Below are positions 16,652 to 26,144 of a DNA stretch of 34,399 nucleotides, one piece after another. A program made the position numbers and the translations under genes. Every line of letters begins with the position of its first letter. Position 1 is the stretch's first letter. Location: assembly GCF_000337615.1 (NCBI RefSeq), contig NZ_AOII01000015.1, positions 1 through 34,399 on the forward strand, read 5' to 3'. The notes beneath the pieces were generated by a model. That model had not been told where the DNA came from. It saw only the letters and a program-made list of their open reading frames with translations, and made no database searches. The stretch comes from Natrinema pallidum DSM 3751. GTDB lineage: Archaea; Halobacteriota; Halobacteria; Halobacteriales; Natrialbaceae.

Positions 16652-17275
16652 TTATTCCGGCGCGCGCCCGATCGTCGTGATCGCGACCTCGGGATCGTAG
16701 GACGGTCCCATGAACGCGTGTTTCACGTCCTCGAAGCCGGCGGTTTTGAACATGTGATCGGCCTCGTACTCGTCGTAGAAGAGCATGATCGAATCGGCGA
16801 GCAGTTGGCTGACGACGTTGTCGGGATAGTTCGGGCCGACGACGAGCACCTGACCGCCGGGTTTGAGAACGCGGCGGAACTCACGGAGCGCGAGGATCGG
16901 GTTGGGCCAGTACTCGATCGACCCCGACGACCAGACGACGTCGAACGTGTCCGTCGCGAACGGGAGTCGTTCGGCGTCGCCGCGGTGGAAATGGACTGGC
17001 GGGGCGCGTTTACCGAACTTCTCGTAGGCCTGTTCGAGCTGATGCTCGCTCTGATCGAGGGCGTACACCTCGTCGACGTGCTCGAGTAACCCCTCGGTCG
17101 CGAACCCGGTCCCGGAGCCGACATCGAGGACCGTCATGTCGTCCTCGATCTCGAGCAAGGAGAGGGCCTCGGTACGCATTGCTTCGGTCCAGATGAAGGG
17201 GTTCACCTGGTCGTAGACCCGTGAGAGGTACTTGTAGAACAGTCGAGCACGGGCCTTGTTCTCGAGAAGTCCCAT
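16652..17275 (-). CDS. SAM-dependent methyltransferase, VTE3 (MPBQ/MSBQ)-like
   Basis: 207 residues, a class I methyltransferase. Motif I is VLDVGSGTGFAT, the acidic end of strand 2 is YALDQSEHQLEQA, and motif II is GDAERLPFATDTFDVVWSSG. Several stretches follow the plant chloroplast VTE3 methyltransferase as I remember it: FYKYLSRVYDQVNPFIWTE, SGSIEYWPNP, GPNYPDNVVSQLLADSIMLF. VTE3 methylates prenylated quinol rings in plastoquinone/tocopherol synthesis and is thought to have archaeal ancestry. A haloarchaeal enzyme could make methylated menaquinone, but this is inferred. The start is ATG 17275, with ACATATG (17301-17307, minus strand) 29 nt upstream. It is divergent from the ATP synthase operon. 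Confidence 0.85.
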   Translation of the reverse strand: MGLLENKARARLFYKYLSRVYDQVNPFIWTEAMRTEALSLLEIEDDMTVLDVGSGTGFATEGLLEHVDEVYALDQSEHQLEQAYEKFGKRAPPVHFHRGDAERLPFATDTFDVVWSSGSIEYWPNPILALREFRRVLKPGGQVLVVGPNYPDNVVSQLLADSIMLFYDEYEADHMFKTAGFEDVKHAFMGPSYDPEVAITTIGRAPE

Positions 17276-17300
17276 TACTGAAGCGTTTCGATCCGATCGG

Positions 17301-17307
17301 CATATGT
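17301..17307 (-). promoter_or_regulatory. TATA box for the methyltransferase gene
   Basis: On the minus strand ACATATG lies 29 nt before ATG 17275, a leaderless arrangement. Confidence 0.48.
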
Positions 17308-17394
17308 CTGCTGTTCTCGGCGGGACGAACGGCTGAGTAAGGACGAATTACCGACCGACCGAGGGCGAATCGCGCTGAGGCACTTTCGCAACTA

Positions 17395-17403
17395 CCATAT
17401 ACG
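17395..17403 (+). promoter_or_regulatory. TATA box for the ATP synthase operon
   Basis: CCATATACG lies about 35 nt before ATG 17434, so the leader would be about 8-10 nt. Confidence 0.48.
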
Positions 17404-17433
17404 CGCTCTGGCAAACGTCCGACTGCTTAGAGT

Positions 17434-17766
17434 ATGCCGAGGCCAGAGGTTCTCGAACGAATTAAGTCGGCGGAAGAGGAGGCCGACGAGATCGTCGCAT
17501 TGGCAGAGAACGACCGCGACGAGCGAATAGCCGAGGCCCGGGAACGCGCCGAGGAGATTCGCACGGAAGCGGAACAGGAGGCCCAGGAGTTGCGGGAGCG
17601 CCGCCTGGAGGAAGCTCGCGAGGAGATCGATGCGGACTGCGAGCAGGTCCTCGAAGAAGGCGAACAGGAGCGTGAGGAGCTCGCCGAGCGCGCCCGGAAA
17701 CGGGCCGACGACGTCACCGACTACGTCGTCGAACTGTTCCAGGAGGACGTTCATGCTCAGACCTGA
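17434..17766 (+). CDS. atpH: A-type ATP synthase subunit H
   Basis: 110 residues, almost entirely a charged coiled coil (residues ~5-95, RIKSAEEEADEIVALAENDR then EEIRTEAEQEAQELRERR). This is the peripheral-stalk subunit H (AhaH), which pairs with subunit E to hold the A1 head still against the membrane rotor. Its place directly before atpI is the usual haloarchaeal order. The end overlaps the start of atpI by 14 nt (17753-17766). Confidence 0.92.
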   Translation: MPRPEVLERIKSAEEEADEIVALAENDRDERIAEARERAEEIRTEAEQEAQELRERRLEEAREEIDADCEQVLEEGEQEREELAERARKRADDVTDYVVELFQEDVHAQT

Positions 17767-20038
17767 GCGAATGAGCAAGGTCTCGGTGACCGGCTCCAGG
17801 GGCGTTATGCCCACGGTCATCGAGACGGTTCACGAGCTGCGCCTGGTGCATCTGTCGGATTACGACGGCTCCTGGGAGGCGTTCGACAACGGCGACCCGA
17901 TGGCGGGTGCCGACGACGCCTCCGAGAAGCTGATCACCGTCCGCGCCCTCCAGAGCACCCTCGATCTCTCGGCCGACGAGGCCGAGCCGGGGACCCTCGA
18001 GGAGGGCTGGGAGGCGCGACTCGAGGAGATCCGTACGCGGATCAACGAACTCGACGACCGGCGCGCGGAGATCAACGACGAACTGCGGCAGGTCGACGAT
18101 CGGATCGATCGCGTGGCTCCGTTCGCGGAGCTCGGCATCGATATCGATCTGCTGTCGGGTTACGAGTCGGTCGACGTCCTCGTCGGCGAGGGCTCGCTCG
18201 AGGACGTCGAGGCGGCCGTCAGCGCCTCGGCTGACATTCGGGCCTTCGAGACGTTTACCGGCGGGAACGTCGTGGCGATCGTCGCCGCGCCCGCCGAGAG
18301 CGCCGACGAAAGTCCGATCGACGACGCCCTGGTCGGCGTCGAGTTCACCCGCTACGAGGTGCCCGATACCGACCAGAGTCCCGACGACTACGTCGCGGAC
18401 CTCGAGAGTCGAAAGCGCGACCTCGAGTCCCAACTCGACGACATCGACGCGGAACTCGAGGAGGTCAAGCGGGAGGAAGCCAGCTTCCTCCTGCGTGTCG
18501 AAGAGGAGCTGACGATCGAGGTTCAGCAGGCGGAAGCGCCGCTGCAGTTCGCGACGACCGACCACGCGTTCGTCGCGGAGGGCTGGCTCCCGACCGAGGA
18601 GTACGACCGGCTCGTCGCGACACTGAACGATGCGGTCGGCGACAGTGTCGAGGTCGAAGAACTCGTCCGCGCTGACTACAACGACGAGGGATATCCGACG
18701 CGGACGGAAGACGTCGACCACGGCGGCTCCGGCGGTGCCGAGGAGACGACCGAGGAGGAAGAACGGGACGTCGCGACGCAGGAGGCGATCGCCGACGGCG
18801 GAACGACCGCGGCCAGCGGCGACATCGTGACGATGGTTGACGAACCGCCGGTCATTCAGGACAACACCGGTCCCGTGAAACCGTTCGAGTTCCTGCTTCG
18901 GCTGATCGACCGACCGAAGTACAGCGAACTCGACCCGACCGTCGTCTTGCTGTTGACGTTCCCGGCGTTCTACGGCTTCATGCTGGGTGACCTCGGCTAC
19001 GGGATGTTGTACACGGTCGCCGGCTTCTTCCTGTACAGTCGATTCGACGAGGACATCATCCGAAGCCTGGGTGCGATCGGCATGTGGGCCGGCGGGTTCA
19101 CGATGCTGTTCGGCGTCCTCTATGGCGAATTCTTCGGGATGCACTTCCTGGGAGAAGTCCTCTTCGGCGGCAGCCCGCCGTTGCACAAGGGACTCCAGCC
19201 CGTGTACGCGAACTACGGCCAGACGTGGCTCATGGCGAGCGTCCTGATCGGACTCGCCCACCTCACGCTCGGCTACGCCTTCGGGTTTGTCAACGATCTC
19301 GACCACGGCGTCGGCGACGCATTCCTCGAGAACGGCTCGTGGGCGCTGCTCATGATCGGCGTCTGGGTCTGGATCTTCAGCCGTCACGGCGTCGGACCGG
19401 CGCCGGAGTTCAATGGCCCGAAGCCGTCGTTCCTCTACACCTCGCTCGGTAGCGGACCCGAGGCGGCGTTCGAACTCGGCTTTACGGGCTTCTCGGCCGA
19501 GACCGGTCTCTTCATCGGCCTCCCGGTTGCGGTGATTGGGCTGGTGACGATGATCTACGGTGAAGTCAAACACTACGGCGGGCTCGGCATCATCATCGGC
19601 GCACTCGAGAGCTTCAACGTCCTTGGTGACGTGCTCTCGTATCTGCGAATCGCCGCAGTCATCCTCGCGAAGGCAGGCATGGCGTTCGTCGTTAACATGC
19701 TGTTCTTCGGGGTGTACGTCGTCGAGACCGAGCACGGCGCGGAGTGGCACTTCGGTACAAGTCACGCGCCCCAGCACATGCTCGAGCAGGGAACCTACCA
19801 CGGTCACGAGGTGACCGAGGTCATGTTCGGCGGCCTGCTCCACGGGGGTACCCTGATGGCCGTCATCGGCGTGATCGTCCTCGTCCTCGGCCACGTTGTG
19901 GTCCTCCTGCTGGGGATCACGAGTGCCGGGCTTCAGGGAATCCGTCTCGAGTACGTCGAGTTCTTCAACCGGTTCTACGAGGGCGGTGGCCGGAAGTTCG
20001 AACCGTTCGGCGGGATTCGATCCGACGACGAGAACTAA
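17753..20038 (+). CDS. atpI: A-type ATP synthase subunit I (a subunit)
   Basis: 761 residues. The N-terminal ~390 residues are cytoplasmic, with coiled coils (RIDRVAPFAELGIDIDLLSG and SRKRDLESQLDDIDAELEEV) that bind the peripheral stalks. An acidic linker (~320-360) follows, then seven to eight membrane helices from about residue 400 (VVLLLTFPAFYGFMLGDLGY). The ion-path arginine is Arg632 in GDVLSYLRIAAVILAKAGMA, which faces the c-ring carboxylate. This is the membrane stator through which ions cross. I chose ATG 17753 (MLRPERMSKVSVTG), the familiar family start, over ATG 17771. It overlaps atpH by 14 nt. Confidence 0.94.
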   Translation: MLRPERMSKVSVTGSRGVMPTVIETVHELRLVHLSDYDGSWEAFDNGDPMAGADDASEKLITVRALQSTLDLSADEAEPGTLEEGWEARLEEIRTRINELDDRRAEINDELRQVDDRIDRVAPFAELGIDIDLLSGYESVDVLVGEGSLEDVEAAVSASADIRAFETFTGGNVVAIVAAPAESADESPIDDALVGVEFTRYEVPDTDQSPDDYVADLESRKRDLESQLDDIDAELEEVKREEASFLLRVEEELTIEVQQAEAPLQFATTDHAFVAEGWLPTEEYDRLVATLNDAVGDSVEVEELVRADYNDEGYPTRTEDVDHGGSGGAEETTEEEERDVATQEAIADGGTTAASGDIVTMVDEPPVIQDNTGPVKPFEFLLRLIDRPKYSELDPTVVLLLTFPAFYGFMLGDLGYGMLYTVAGFFLYSRFDEDIIRSLGAIGMWAGGFTMLFGVLYGEFFGMHFLGEVLFGGSPPLHKGLQPVYANYGQTWLMASVLIGLAHLTLGYAFGFVNDLDHGVGDAFLENGSWALLMIGVWVWIFSRHGVGPAPEFNGPKPSFLYTSLGSGPEAAFELGFTGFSAETGLFIGLPVAVIGLVTMIYGEVKHYGGLGIIIGALESFNVLGDVLSYLRIAAVILAKAGMAFVVNMLFFGVYVVETEHGAEWHFGTSHAPQHMLEQGTYHGHEVTEVMFGGLLHGGTLMAVIGVIVLVLGHVVVLLLGITSAGLQGIRLEYVEFFNRFYEGGGRKFEPFGGIRSDDEN

Positions 20039-20241
20039 CCCCCGTCGGCTATCGTCTCGGCGACCAAATCTCGTGCTAGTTCGACTCGTATTTTCTCACC
20101 TGTATCGAAAGGATAATACCCCTGGATAGCAAGTATCGAGGGTTATAACGGGGAAATCGGCTGTTTGGTTTGGGAAGTTTTAAGAACACGCTGGGGAGTA
20201 GTACCATCTGTCCGGTTGCAAAACCACGAGGAAACTCAAAC
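20039..20241. promoter_or_regulatory. atpI-atpK spacer with internal promoter and direct repeats
   Basis: 203 nt, the largest gap in the operon and more AT-rich than its surroundings. GTATCGA occurs at 20102-20108 and again at 20133-20139, starts 31 bp apart (about three helical turns), each followed by an AT-rich tract. GGTTATAACG (20141-20150) and AGTTTTAAG (20176-20184) are TATA-like. A start near 20207 would give a ~35-nt leader containing GAGGA (20228-20232), 9 nt before ATG 20242. The spacer therefore looks like a dedicated promoter with a ribosome binding site for the ring subunit. Confidence 0.5.
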
Positions 20242-20541
20242 ATGACAATCGAAACTCTCCCCGAAATGGCGCTCGTGCTGAACAGTCTCGCAGAGAACGC
20301 GGTTGCACTGCAGGAGACCGCCGCTCCGGCCGGGAACGGCGGTCCGGCGATCGAGCAGGGTGCGGCAGCGGCGCTGGGCATCGGTCTGGCGGCTATCGGT
20401 GCGGGGTATGCGGAGCGAGCGATCGGTGCATCGGTCGTCGGCGCGCTCGCCGAGGACTCCATCTCGCCGGGTATCGGCATTCTGCTGACGGTCCTGCCCG
20501 AGACGCTCGTGATCTTCGCACTGGTCGCGCTCTTCGTCTAA
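20242..20541 (+). CDS. atpK: A-type ATP synthase subunit K (c-ring proteolipid)
   Basis: 99 residues. After a ~34-residue N-terminal segment come two hydrophobic hairpin helices: GAAAALGIGLAAIGAGYAER and GIGILLTVLPETLVIFALVA. The ion-carrying carboxylate is Glu87 in LPETLVIF. A single hairpin with one Glu is the simple 8-kDa type c subunit. Multiple copies form the rotor ring. The N-terminal part (MALVLNSLAENAVALQETAA) may be a leader that is removed, as known for some haloarchaeal proteolipids, but that is inference. It has its own promoter-like region, in line with the need for about ten copies per complex. Confidence 0.93.
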   Translation: MTIETLPEMALVLNSLAENAVALQETAAPAGNGGPAIEQGAAAALGIGLAAIGAGYAERAIGASVVGALAEDSISPGIGILLTVLPETLVIFALVALFV

Positions 20542-20565
20542 AGCGTCCCATCGAACTTTCTTACA

Positions 20566-21147
20566 ATGAGTTTGGATACAGTCGTTGAGGACATTCGAGA
20601 AGAGGCTCACGCGCGTGCGGAGGACATCCGCGCTGAGGGCGAAACGCGCGCCGAAGAGATCGAGTCGGCCGCCCAGGAGGATGCAGACGAGATCGTCGCC
20701 GACGCCGAAGCCGACGTCGACCGCGAGATCGAGCAGTTGCGCGAACAGCGACTCTCCAGTGCGAAACTGGAGGCGAAACAGCAGCGCCTGGAGGCACGCC
20801 GCGACGTCCTGACGGAAGTCCGCGAGGCGGTCGAGGACGAACTCGCCGCCCTCGAGGGCGAGATCCGCGAGGGGATTACCCGCGACCTGCTCGAGGCGGC
20901 GACGGTCGAGTTCGACGAGGGCAACGACGTCGCTGTCTACGGCCGGTCCGATGACGCGGAGTTGCTCGAATCGATCCTCGCCGACTACGACGGCTACGAA
21001 TACGCCGGTGACTACGACTGTCTCGGCGGCGTCGTCGTCGAGAGCGAGGCCTCTCGCGTCCGCGTCAACAACACCTTCGATTCGGTGCTCGAGGACGTCT
21101 GGGAAGACAACCTTCAGGAGATCAGTAACCGACTCTTCGAGCAATGA
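20566..21147 (+). CDS. atpE: A-type ATP synthase subunit E
   Basis: 193 residues. Residues ~1-105 are a long charged helix (EEIESAAQEDADEIVADAEA), and ~110-193 form the globular head (ATVEFDEGNDVAVYGRSDDA, GGVVVESEASRVRVNNTFDS). This is the peripheral-stalk subunit that pairs with H and binds the top of the catalytic head. GGVVVESxxGxxxxxNTFDxxL is the family signature, here with A in place of the usual D or G. The stop overlaps the atpC start (ATGA at 21144-21147). Confidence 0.94.
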   Translation: MSLDTVVEDIREEAHARAEDIRAEGETRAEEIESAAQEDADEIVADAEADVDREIEQLREQRLSSAKLEAKQQRLEARRDVLTEVREAVEDELAALEGEIREGITRDLLEAATVEFDEGNDVAVYGRSDDAELLESILADYDGYEYAGDYDCLGGVVVESEASRVRVNNTFDSVLEDVWEDNLQEISNRLFEQ

Positions 21148-22196
21148 GTACGGGAGCCTCGAATCCGGAGTACGTGAACGCTCGCGTTCGCTCGCGTCGA
21201 GCGGCGATGTTGTCCGACGAGGACTACCGCAAGCTGATCCGGATGGGGCCGAGCGAGATCGCGCGGTTCATGGAGGAAACGGAGTACGAACAGGAGATCA
21301 ACGCGCTCGGAACGCGGTTTTCCGGCGTCGACCTGATCGAGTACGCACTGAACCGCAACCTCGCGAAGCACTTCGACGACCTCCTCGAGTGGTCCGAAGG
21401 GCAACTCTACGACCGCATCGTTCGGTACCTCCGGAAGTTCGACGTCTGGAACCTGAAGACGATCGTCCGCGGAATCTATACGGATTCCGACCCCGAGGAG
21501 ATCAGTACGGATCTCATTCGGGCCGGCGAACTCGACGACGGGACGATCGACCGGCTGGTCGAAGTCGATTCGATCGAGGACGTCATCGAGATTCTCGACG
21601 GGACGATCTTCGCCGAGCAACTCGAAGACGCCTACGAGGAGTTCGAAGAGAGCGGCGCGCTCGTGCCCCTCGAGAACGCGCTCGATCGCGCGTTCTACGA
21701 GAACCTGCTCGAGGACCTCGGCCGACCCCGGGAGGGGCCGGAAGCGAAGTACGTCGAGTTCCTCGAGGCCGAGATCGACTTCCTGAACGCACGGAACGCG
21801 TTGCGCCTCGCACGGAGCGGGGCCGATCTCGACCCCGCCGCCTACTACATCGACGGCGGCGTGTTGTTCGACGAGTCGGACCTGAACCGCTTGGTCGGCG
21901 ATTACGACGCGCTCGTCGACCACATCGCCGAGAACAAACGCTACGGCGACCGCCTCTCGGAAGCACTGGATCGGCTGCGCGATGCTGACAGCCTTATCCA
22001 GTTCGAGCACGCACTAGACGCTGCGTTGCTCGAGTACGCCGACACGCTCTCGAGCGTGTACCCGACCTCGATCTCGCCCGTTCTGTCGTTCGTCCTCGCC
22101 AAAGAGCGCGAGGTCGAGAACATCCGCGCGATCGCGCGGGGTCGCGAGGTCGGACTCGACGAAAACGAGATCGAAGAAGAGCTGGTGATCCTATGA
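21144..22196 (+). CDS. atpC: A-type ATP synthase subunit C
   Basis: 350 residues, helical throughout and without TM segments. This is the socket subunit (V-type subunit d/AC39 family) that couples the central shaft D/F to the membrane ring. Family landmarks are YVNARVRSRRAAML at the N-terminus, LAKHFDDLLEWSEGQLYDRI in the middle and EVENIRAIARGREVGLDENE at the end. It overlaps atpE and atpF by four bases each (ATGA), so the three are translationally coupled. Confidence 0.94.
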   Translation: MSTGASNPEYVNARVRSRRAAMLSDEDYRKLIRMGPSEIARFMEETEYEQEINALGTRFSGVDLIEYALNRNLAKHFDDLLEWSEGQLYDRIVRYLRKFDVWNLKTIVRGIYTDSDPEEISTDLIRAGELDDGTIDRLVEVDSIEDVIEILDGTIFAEQLEDAYEEFEESGALVPLENALDRAFYENLLEDLGRPREGPEAKYVEFLEAEIDFLNARNALRLARSGADLDPAAYYIDGGVLFDESDLNRLVGDYDALVDHIAENKRYGDRLSEALDRLRDADSLIQFEHALDAALLEYADTLSSVYPTSISPVLSFVLAKEREVENIRAIARGREVGLDENEIEEELVIL

Positions 22197-22525
22197 GCCA
22201 GGAAATCGCAGTCGTCGGCAGTCCGGAGTTCACCACTGGCTTCCGCCTCGCGGGAGTGCGACGGTTCGAGAACGTCCCGGACGACGAGAAAGACGAGCGG
22301 CTGGATGCGGCGGCGACGGCGGCCCTCGAGGACGAGGGCGTCGGCATCGTCGTCATGCACGACGACGACCTCGAGTACCTGTCGCGGTCGGTCCGCCAGG
22401 AGGTCGAAACGAGCGTCGAGCCGGTCGTCGTCACGATCGGGAGCGGCACCGGTGGCGGCGGACTGCGCGACCAGATCAAACGCGCGATCGGTATCGACCT
22501 GATGGACGAGGACGAAGAGAGCTAA
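22193..22525 (+). CDS. atpF: A-type ATP synthase subunit F
   Basis: 110 residues. This is a small Rossmann-like regulatory subunit of the central shaft that pairs with D. Family landmarks are IAVVGSPEFTTGFRLAGVRR and VGIVVMHDDDLEYLS, then PVVVTIGSG. It overlaps atpC by four bases; the next gene, atpA, starts three bases after its stop. Confidence 0.94.
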   Translation: MSQEIAVVGSPEFTTGFRLAGVRRFENVPDDEKDERLDAAATAALEDEGVGIVVMHDDDLEYLSRSVRQEVETSVEPVVVTIGSGTGGGGLRDQIKRAIGIDLMDEDEES

Positions 22526-22528
22526 ACT

Positions 22529-24292
22529 ATGAGCCAGGCAGAAGACATCGAATCCGTCGACGAAGACGGTGTAATCGAAAGCGTGAGTGGTCCCGTCGTG
22601 ACCGCCACGGACCTCGACGCCCGGATGAACGACGTCGTCTACGTCGGCGACGAAGGACTGATGGGCGAGGTCATCGAGATCGAAGGGAACCTGACCACGA
22701 TTCAGGTCTACGAGGAAACCTCCGGCGTCGGCCCGGGCGAACCCGTCCAGAACACGGGCGAGCCTCTGAGTGTCGACCTCGGGCCGGGCATGATGGACTC
22801 CATCTACGACGGCGTCCAGCGCCCGCTCGACGTCCTCGAGGACAAGATGGGGACGGCGTTCCTCGACCGCGGGGTCGACGCCCCCGGTATCGACCTCGAG
22901 AAACAGTGGGAGTTCGAACCGACCGTCGAGGAAGGCGACGCGGTCGAACCCGGCGACGCCGTCGGTGTCGTCGAAGAGACCGTCACCATCGACCACAAGG
23001 TCATGGTGCCGCCGGACTACGAGGGCGGTGAAGTCACGTCGATCGAGAGCGGCGAGTTTACCGTCGAGGAGACGGTCGCCGAACTCTCGAGCGGCGAGGA
23101 GATCCAGATGCACCAGGAGTGGCCGGTCCGCGAGGCCCGTCCCGCCGGTGACAAGGAGACGCCGACCGAGCCGCTGGTGACGGGCCAGCGCGTCCAGGAC
23201 GGCCTGTTCCCGCTCGCGAAGGGCGGGACGGCGGCGATTCCCGGACCCTTTGGCTCCGGGAAGACCGTCACCCAGCAGCAACTCGCCAAGTGGTCCGACG
23301 CGGACATCGTCGTCTACATCGGCTGTGGCGAGCGTGGCAACGAGATGACCGAGGTCATCGAGGACTTCCCGGAACTGCCGGACCCGCAGACCGGGAACCC
23401 GCTGATGGCCCGGACCTGCCTCATCGCCAACACGTCGAACATGCCCGTCGCGGCCCGCGAGTCCTGTATTTACACGGGCATCACGATCGCAGAGTACTAC
23501 CGCGACATGGGGTACGACGTCGCGCTGATGGCCGACTCCACCTCGCGGTGGGCCGAGGCCATGCGGGAGATCTCGAGTCGACTCGAGGAGATGCCCGGCG
23601 AAGAGGGCTACCCCGCGTATCTGGCGGCCGCGCTCTCGGAGTTCTACGAGCGCGCCGGCAAGTTCCAACTGATCAACGGCGGCGAAGGCTCGATTTCGGT
23701 CGTCGGGGCGGTCTCGCCGCCGGGCGGTGACTTCTCCGAGCCGGTCACCCAGAACACGCTGCGTATCGTCAAGACGTTCTGGGCGCTGGACGCCGACCTC
23801 GCGGAGCGTCGGCACTTCCCCTCGATCAACTGGAACGAGTCCTACTCGCTGTACAAGGACCAGCTCGACCCGTGGTGGGAGAGCAACGTCGCCGGCGATT
23901 GGGCGGAGACCCGCCAGTGGGCGGTCGACGTGTTAGACGAAGAGGACGAACTCCAAGAGATCGTTCAGCTCGTCGGGAAGGACGCGCTGCCGGAGGACCA
24001 GCAGCTCACGCTTGAGGTCGCACGGTACCTGCGTGAGGCCTGGCTCCAGCAGAACGCGCTCCACGACGTCGACACCTACTGCGAACCCGAGAAGACCTAC
24101 CGGATGCTCGGCGCGATCAAGACGTTCAACGACGAGGCCTTCGACGCACTCGAGGCCGGTGTGCCACCCGAAGAGATCACGGACGTCGACGCTGCGCCAC
24201 AGCTCAACCGGATGGGCACGGCCGAAGAGTGGGACGAGTTCATCGACGAGATCGAGAACGACCTCAAAGAACAACTACGAGCACTGTACTAA
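22529..24292 (+). CDS. atpA: A-type ATP synthase subunit A (catalytic)
   Basis: 587 residues. The Walker A loop is GPFGSGKT (239-246), the A/V-type form of the catalytic P-loop. [18 protein letters not shown] and [20 protein letters not shown] follow. Residues ~110-190 hold the bulge domain (non-homologous region) specific to A/V-type A subunits. This subunit makes or hydrolyses ATP at the A-B interface. No intein is present, although archaeal A subunits often carry one at the P-loop. It has the usual length for the family. Confidence 0.97.
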   Translation: MSQAEDIESVDEDGVIESVSGPVVTATDLDARMNDVVYVGDEGLMGEVIEIEGNLTTIQVYEETSGVGPGEPVQNTGEPLSVDLGPGMMDSIYDGVQRPLDVLEDKMGTAFLDRGVDAPGIDLEKQWEFEPTVEEGDAVEPGDAVGVVEETVTIDHKVMVPPDYEGGEVTSIESGEFTVEETVAELSSGEEIQMHQEWPVREARPAGDKETPTEPLVTGQRVQDGLFPLAKGGTAAIPGPFGSGKTVTQQQLAKWSDADIVVYIGCGERGNEMTEVIEDFPELPDPQTGNPLMARTCLIANTSNMPVAARESCIYTGITIAEYYRDMGYDVALMADSTSRWAEAMREISSRLEEMPGEEGYPAYLAAALSEFYERAGKFQLINGGEGSISVVGAVSPPGGDFSEPVTQNTLRIVKTFWALDADLAERRHFPSINWNESYSLYKDQLDPWWESNVAGDWAETRQWAVDVLDEEDELQEIVQLVGKDALPEDQQLTLEVARYLREAWLQQNALHDVDTYCEPEKTYRMLGAIKTFNDEAFDALEAGVPPEEITDVDAAPQLNRMGTAEEWDEFIDEIENDLKEQLRALY

Positions 24293-24294
24293 CG

Positions 24295-25713
24295 ATGAAA
24301 GAGTACCAGACTATCACGGAAATCAGCGGTCCGCTGGTGTTCGCCGAGGTCGACGAGCCGGTCGGTTACGACGAGATCGTCGAAATCGAGACCGAGGACG
24401 GGCGAACGCTCCGCGGCCAGGTCCTGGAATCGAGCGAAGGGATCGTCTCGATTCAGGTGTTCGAAGGCACGGGCGGGATCGACCGCAACGCCTCCGTTCG
24501 CTTCCTGGGCGAGACGATGAAAATGCCCGTCACCGAGGATCTGCTCGGGCGGGTGCTCGACGGGTCCGGGAACCCGATCGACGGCGGTCCGGAGATCGTC
24601 CCCGAGGAACGACACAACATCGTCGGCGAGGCGATCAACCCCTACTCCCGGGAGTATCCCGAGGAGTTCATCCAGACCGGGGTCTCCGCCATCGACGGCA
24701 TGAACACGCTGGTCCGGGGCCAGAAGCTGCCGATCTTCTCCGGCTCGGGGCTGCCCCACAACGAACTCGCACTCCAGATCGCCCGGCAGGCGACCGTTCC
24801 GGAGGAAGAGGAAGGCGACGACGATGGGTCGGAGTTCGCCGTCATCTTCGGCGCGATGGGGATCACCGCCGAAGAGGCAAACGAGTTCATGGACGACTTC
24901 GAGCGCACCGGTGCACTCGAGCGCTCGGTCGTCTTCATGAACCTCGCGGACGACCCGGCGGTCGAGCGACAGGTCACGCCACGACTCGCGCTCACCACGG
25001 CCGAGTACCTGGCCTTCGAGAAGGACTACCACGTGCTGGTCATCCTGACGGACATGACCAACTACTGTGAGGCGCTGCGCGAAATCGGTGCCGCACGTGA
25101 GGAGGTCCCGGGACGCCGTGGCTACCCCGGTTACATGTACACCGACCTGGCGCAACTCTACGAGCGCGCCGGTCGTATCGAGGGCAAGGAAGGGTCGGTC
25201 ACGCAGATTCCGATCCTGACGATGCCCGGCGACGACGACACGCACCCGATTCCGGACCTGACCGGCTACATCACCGAGGGCCAGATCATGATGGATCGGG
25301 ACCTCAACAGTCAGGGGATCGAGCCGCCGGTCAACGTCCTGCCCAGCCTCTCGCGGCTGATGGACGACGGGATCGGCGAGGGCCTGACCCGCGAGGACCA
25401 CGGCGACGTCTCCGACCAGATGTACGCCGCCTACGCGGAGGGTGAGGACCTGCGCGATCTCGTGAACATCGTCGGTCGCGAGGCGCTCTCCGAGCGGGAC
25501 AACAAGTTCCTCGACTTCGCCGACCGGTTCGAGGCGGAGTTCGTCCAGCAGGGGTACGACACCAACCGCTCGATCGACGACACGCTCGAGCTCGGCTGGG
25601 ACCTGCTCTCGGATCTGCCGAAGACGGAACTCAACCGGATCGACGAGGAACTCATCGAAGAGCACTACCGCGAAGACGAGTCGGAAACTGCCGAAGCCGT
25701 GCAGGCTGACTGA
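24295..25713 (+). CDS. atpB: A-type ATP synthase subunit B (regulatory)
   Basis: 472 residues. This is the non-catalytic partner of AtpA. In place of a P-loop it has [20 protein letters not shown], diagnostic of the B subunit. Other landmarks are [37 protein letters not shown] and [21 protein letters not shown] chose ATG 24295 ([13 protein letters not shown]), three bases after the atpA stop codon. In most haloarchaea atpD follows soon after. Here it is 7 kb away, and the sequence just after atpB contains transposase remains. Confidence 0.96.
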   Translation: MKEYQTITEISGPLVFAEVDEPVGYDEIVEIETEDGRTLRGQVLESSEGIVSIQVFEGTGGIDRNASVRFLGETMKMPVTEDLLGRVLDGSGNPIDGGPEIVPEERHNIVGEAINPYSREYPEEFIQTGVSAIDGMNTLVRGQKLPIFSGSGLPHNELALQIARQATVPEEEEGDDDGSEFAVIFGAMGITAEEANEFMDDFERTGALERSVVFMNLADDPAVERQVTPRLALTTAEYLAFEKDYHVLVILTDMTNYCEALREIGAAREEVPGRRGYPGYMYTDLAQLYERAGRIEGKEGSVTQIPILTMPGDDDTHPIPDLTGYITEGQIMMDRDLNSQGIEPPVNVLPSLSRLMDDGIGEGLTREDHGDVSDQMYAAYAEGEDLRDLVNIVGREALSERDNKFLDFADRFEAEFVQQGYDTNRSIDDTLELGWDLLSDLPKTELNRIDEELIEEHYREDESETAEAVQAD

Positions 25714-25764
25714 TCGGCCCAGGTTTACTGGGATCGATCTTCCATCGGAGATCGTTGATACTGG

Positions 25765-26144
25765 TGTCGTACAACGGTGACAAACTACCCCGTGTTCATT
25801 CTCGCTGATCGCAGAACTGGAAAGCGGTGCCTGCTTCCGGCGAAAACAACGGACGAGTCGCTGATCGTCTCGACCGACGGCTTTCGGGCGTCCGAACCGC
25901 CCAAGGAAGACGACGCATTCGACCGTGAATACGTTGTCCATGGCGACGGTGACGACGCCGACGACGAGGTTCACGTCAATACCTGCGAGAGCCACGCGTC
26001 GCTGACGCGACGGTGGGTCTCGCCGCATCGAGGCATCTCGAAGGACAAACTCACACAGTCTCTCGGAGTGTTTCAGCGACGGCGGGAACTATACAGAAAA
26101 GCGGAAAAGATGCGCTCAAACACGCCATTCGAGCGACGCTCTGA
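25765..26144 (+). mobile_element. IS1595-type (ISXO2-like) transposase remnant, truncated and frameshifted
   Basis: An open frame runs from GTG 25777 to 26217, but its content is the C-terminal half of a haloarchaeal IS1595-type transposase. PVFILADRRTGKR, STDGFRASEPP, REYVVHGDGDDADDEV and HVNTCESHASLTRRWVSPHR then GISKDKLT correspond to the DDE domain around the second Asp (TDGF) and the NxxE-type last acidic position (NTCE). The N-terminal zinc finger and first Asp are missing. Spacing between PAKTTDE and TDGF looks shortened compared with the family. After ELYRK the frame is shifted: a different frame at about 26100 reads GKDALKHAIRATL then TGA at 26142-26144, the natural family ending. 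One base has been lost near 26099-26101. The element is inactive. Terminal repeats were not found. Confidence 0.75.

Noticed and set aside
17714..19894. 726-residue minus-strand open frame
   Set aside because: It is antisense to atpI, whose family signatures and ion-path arginine are intact.
23243..23266. possible intein at the atpA P-loop
   Set aside because: The P-loop GPFGSGKT is continuous and the protein has the normal length, so no intein is present.
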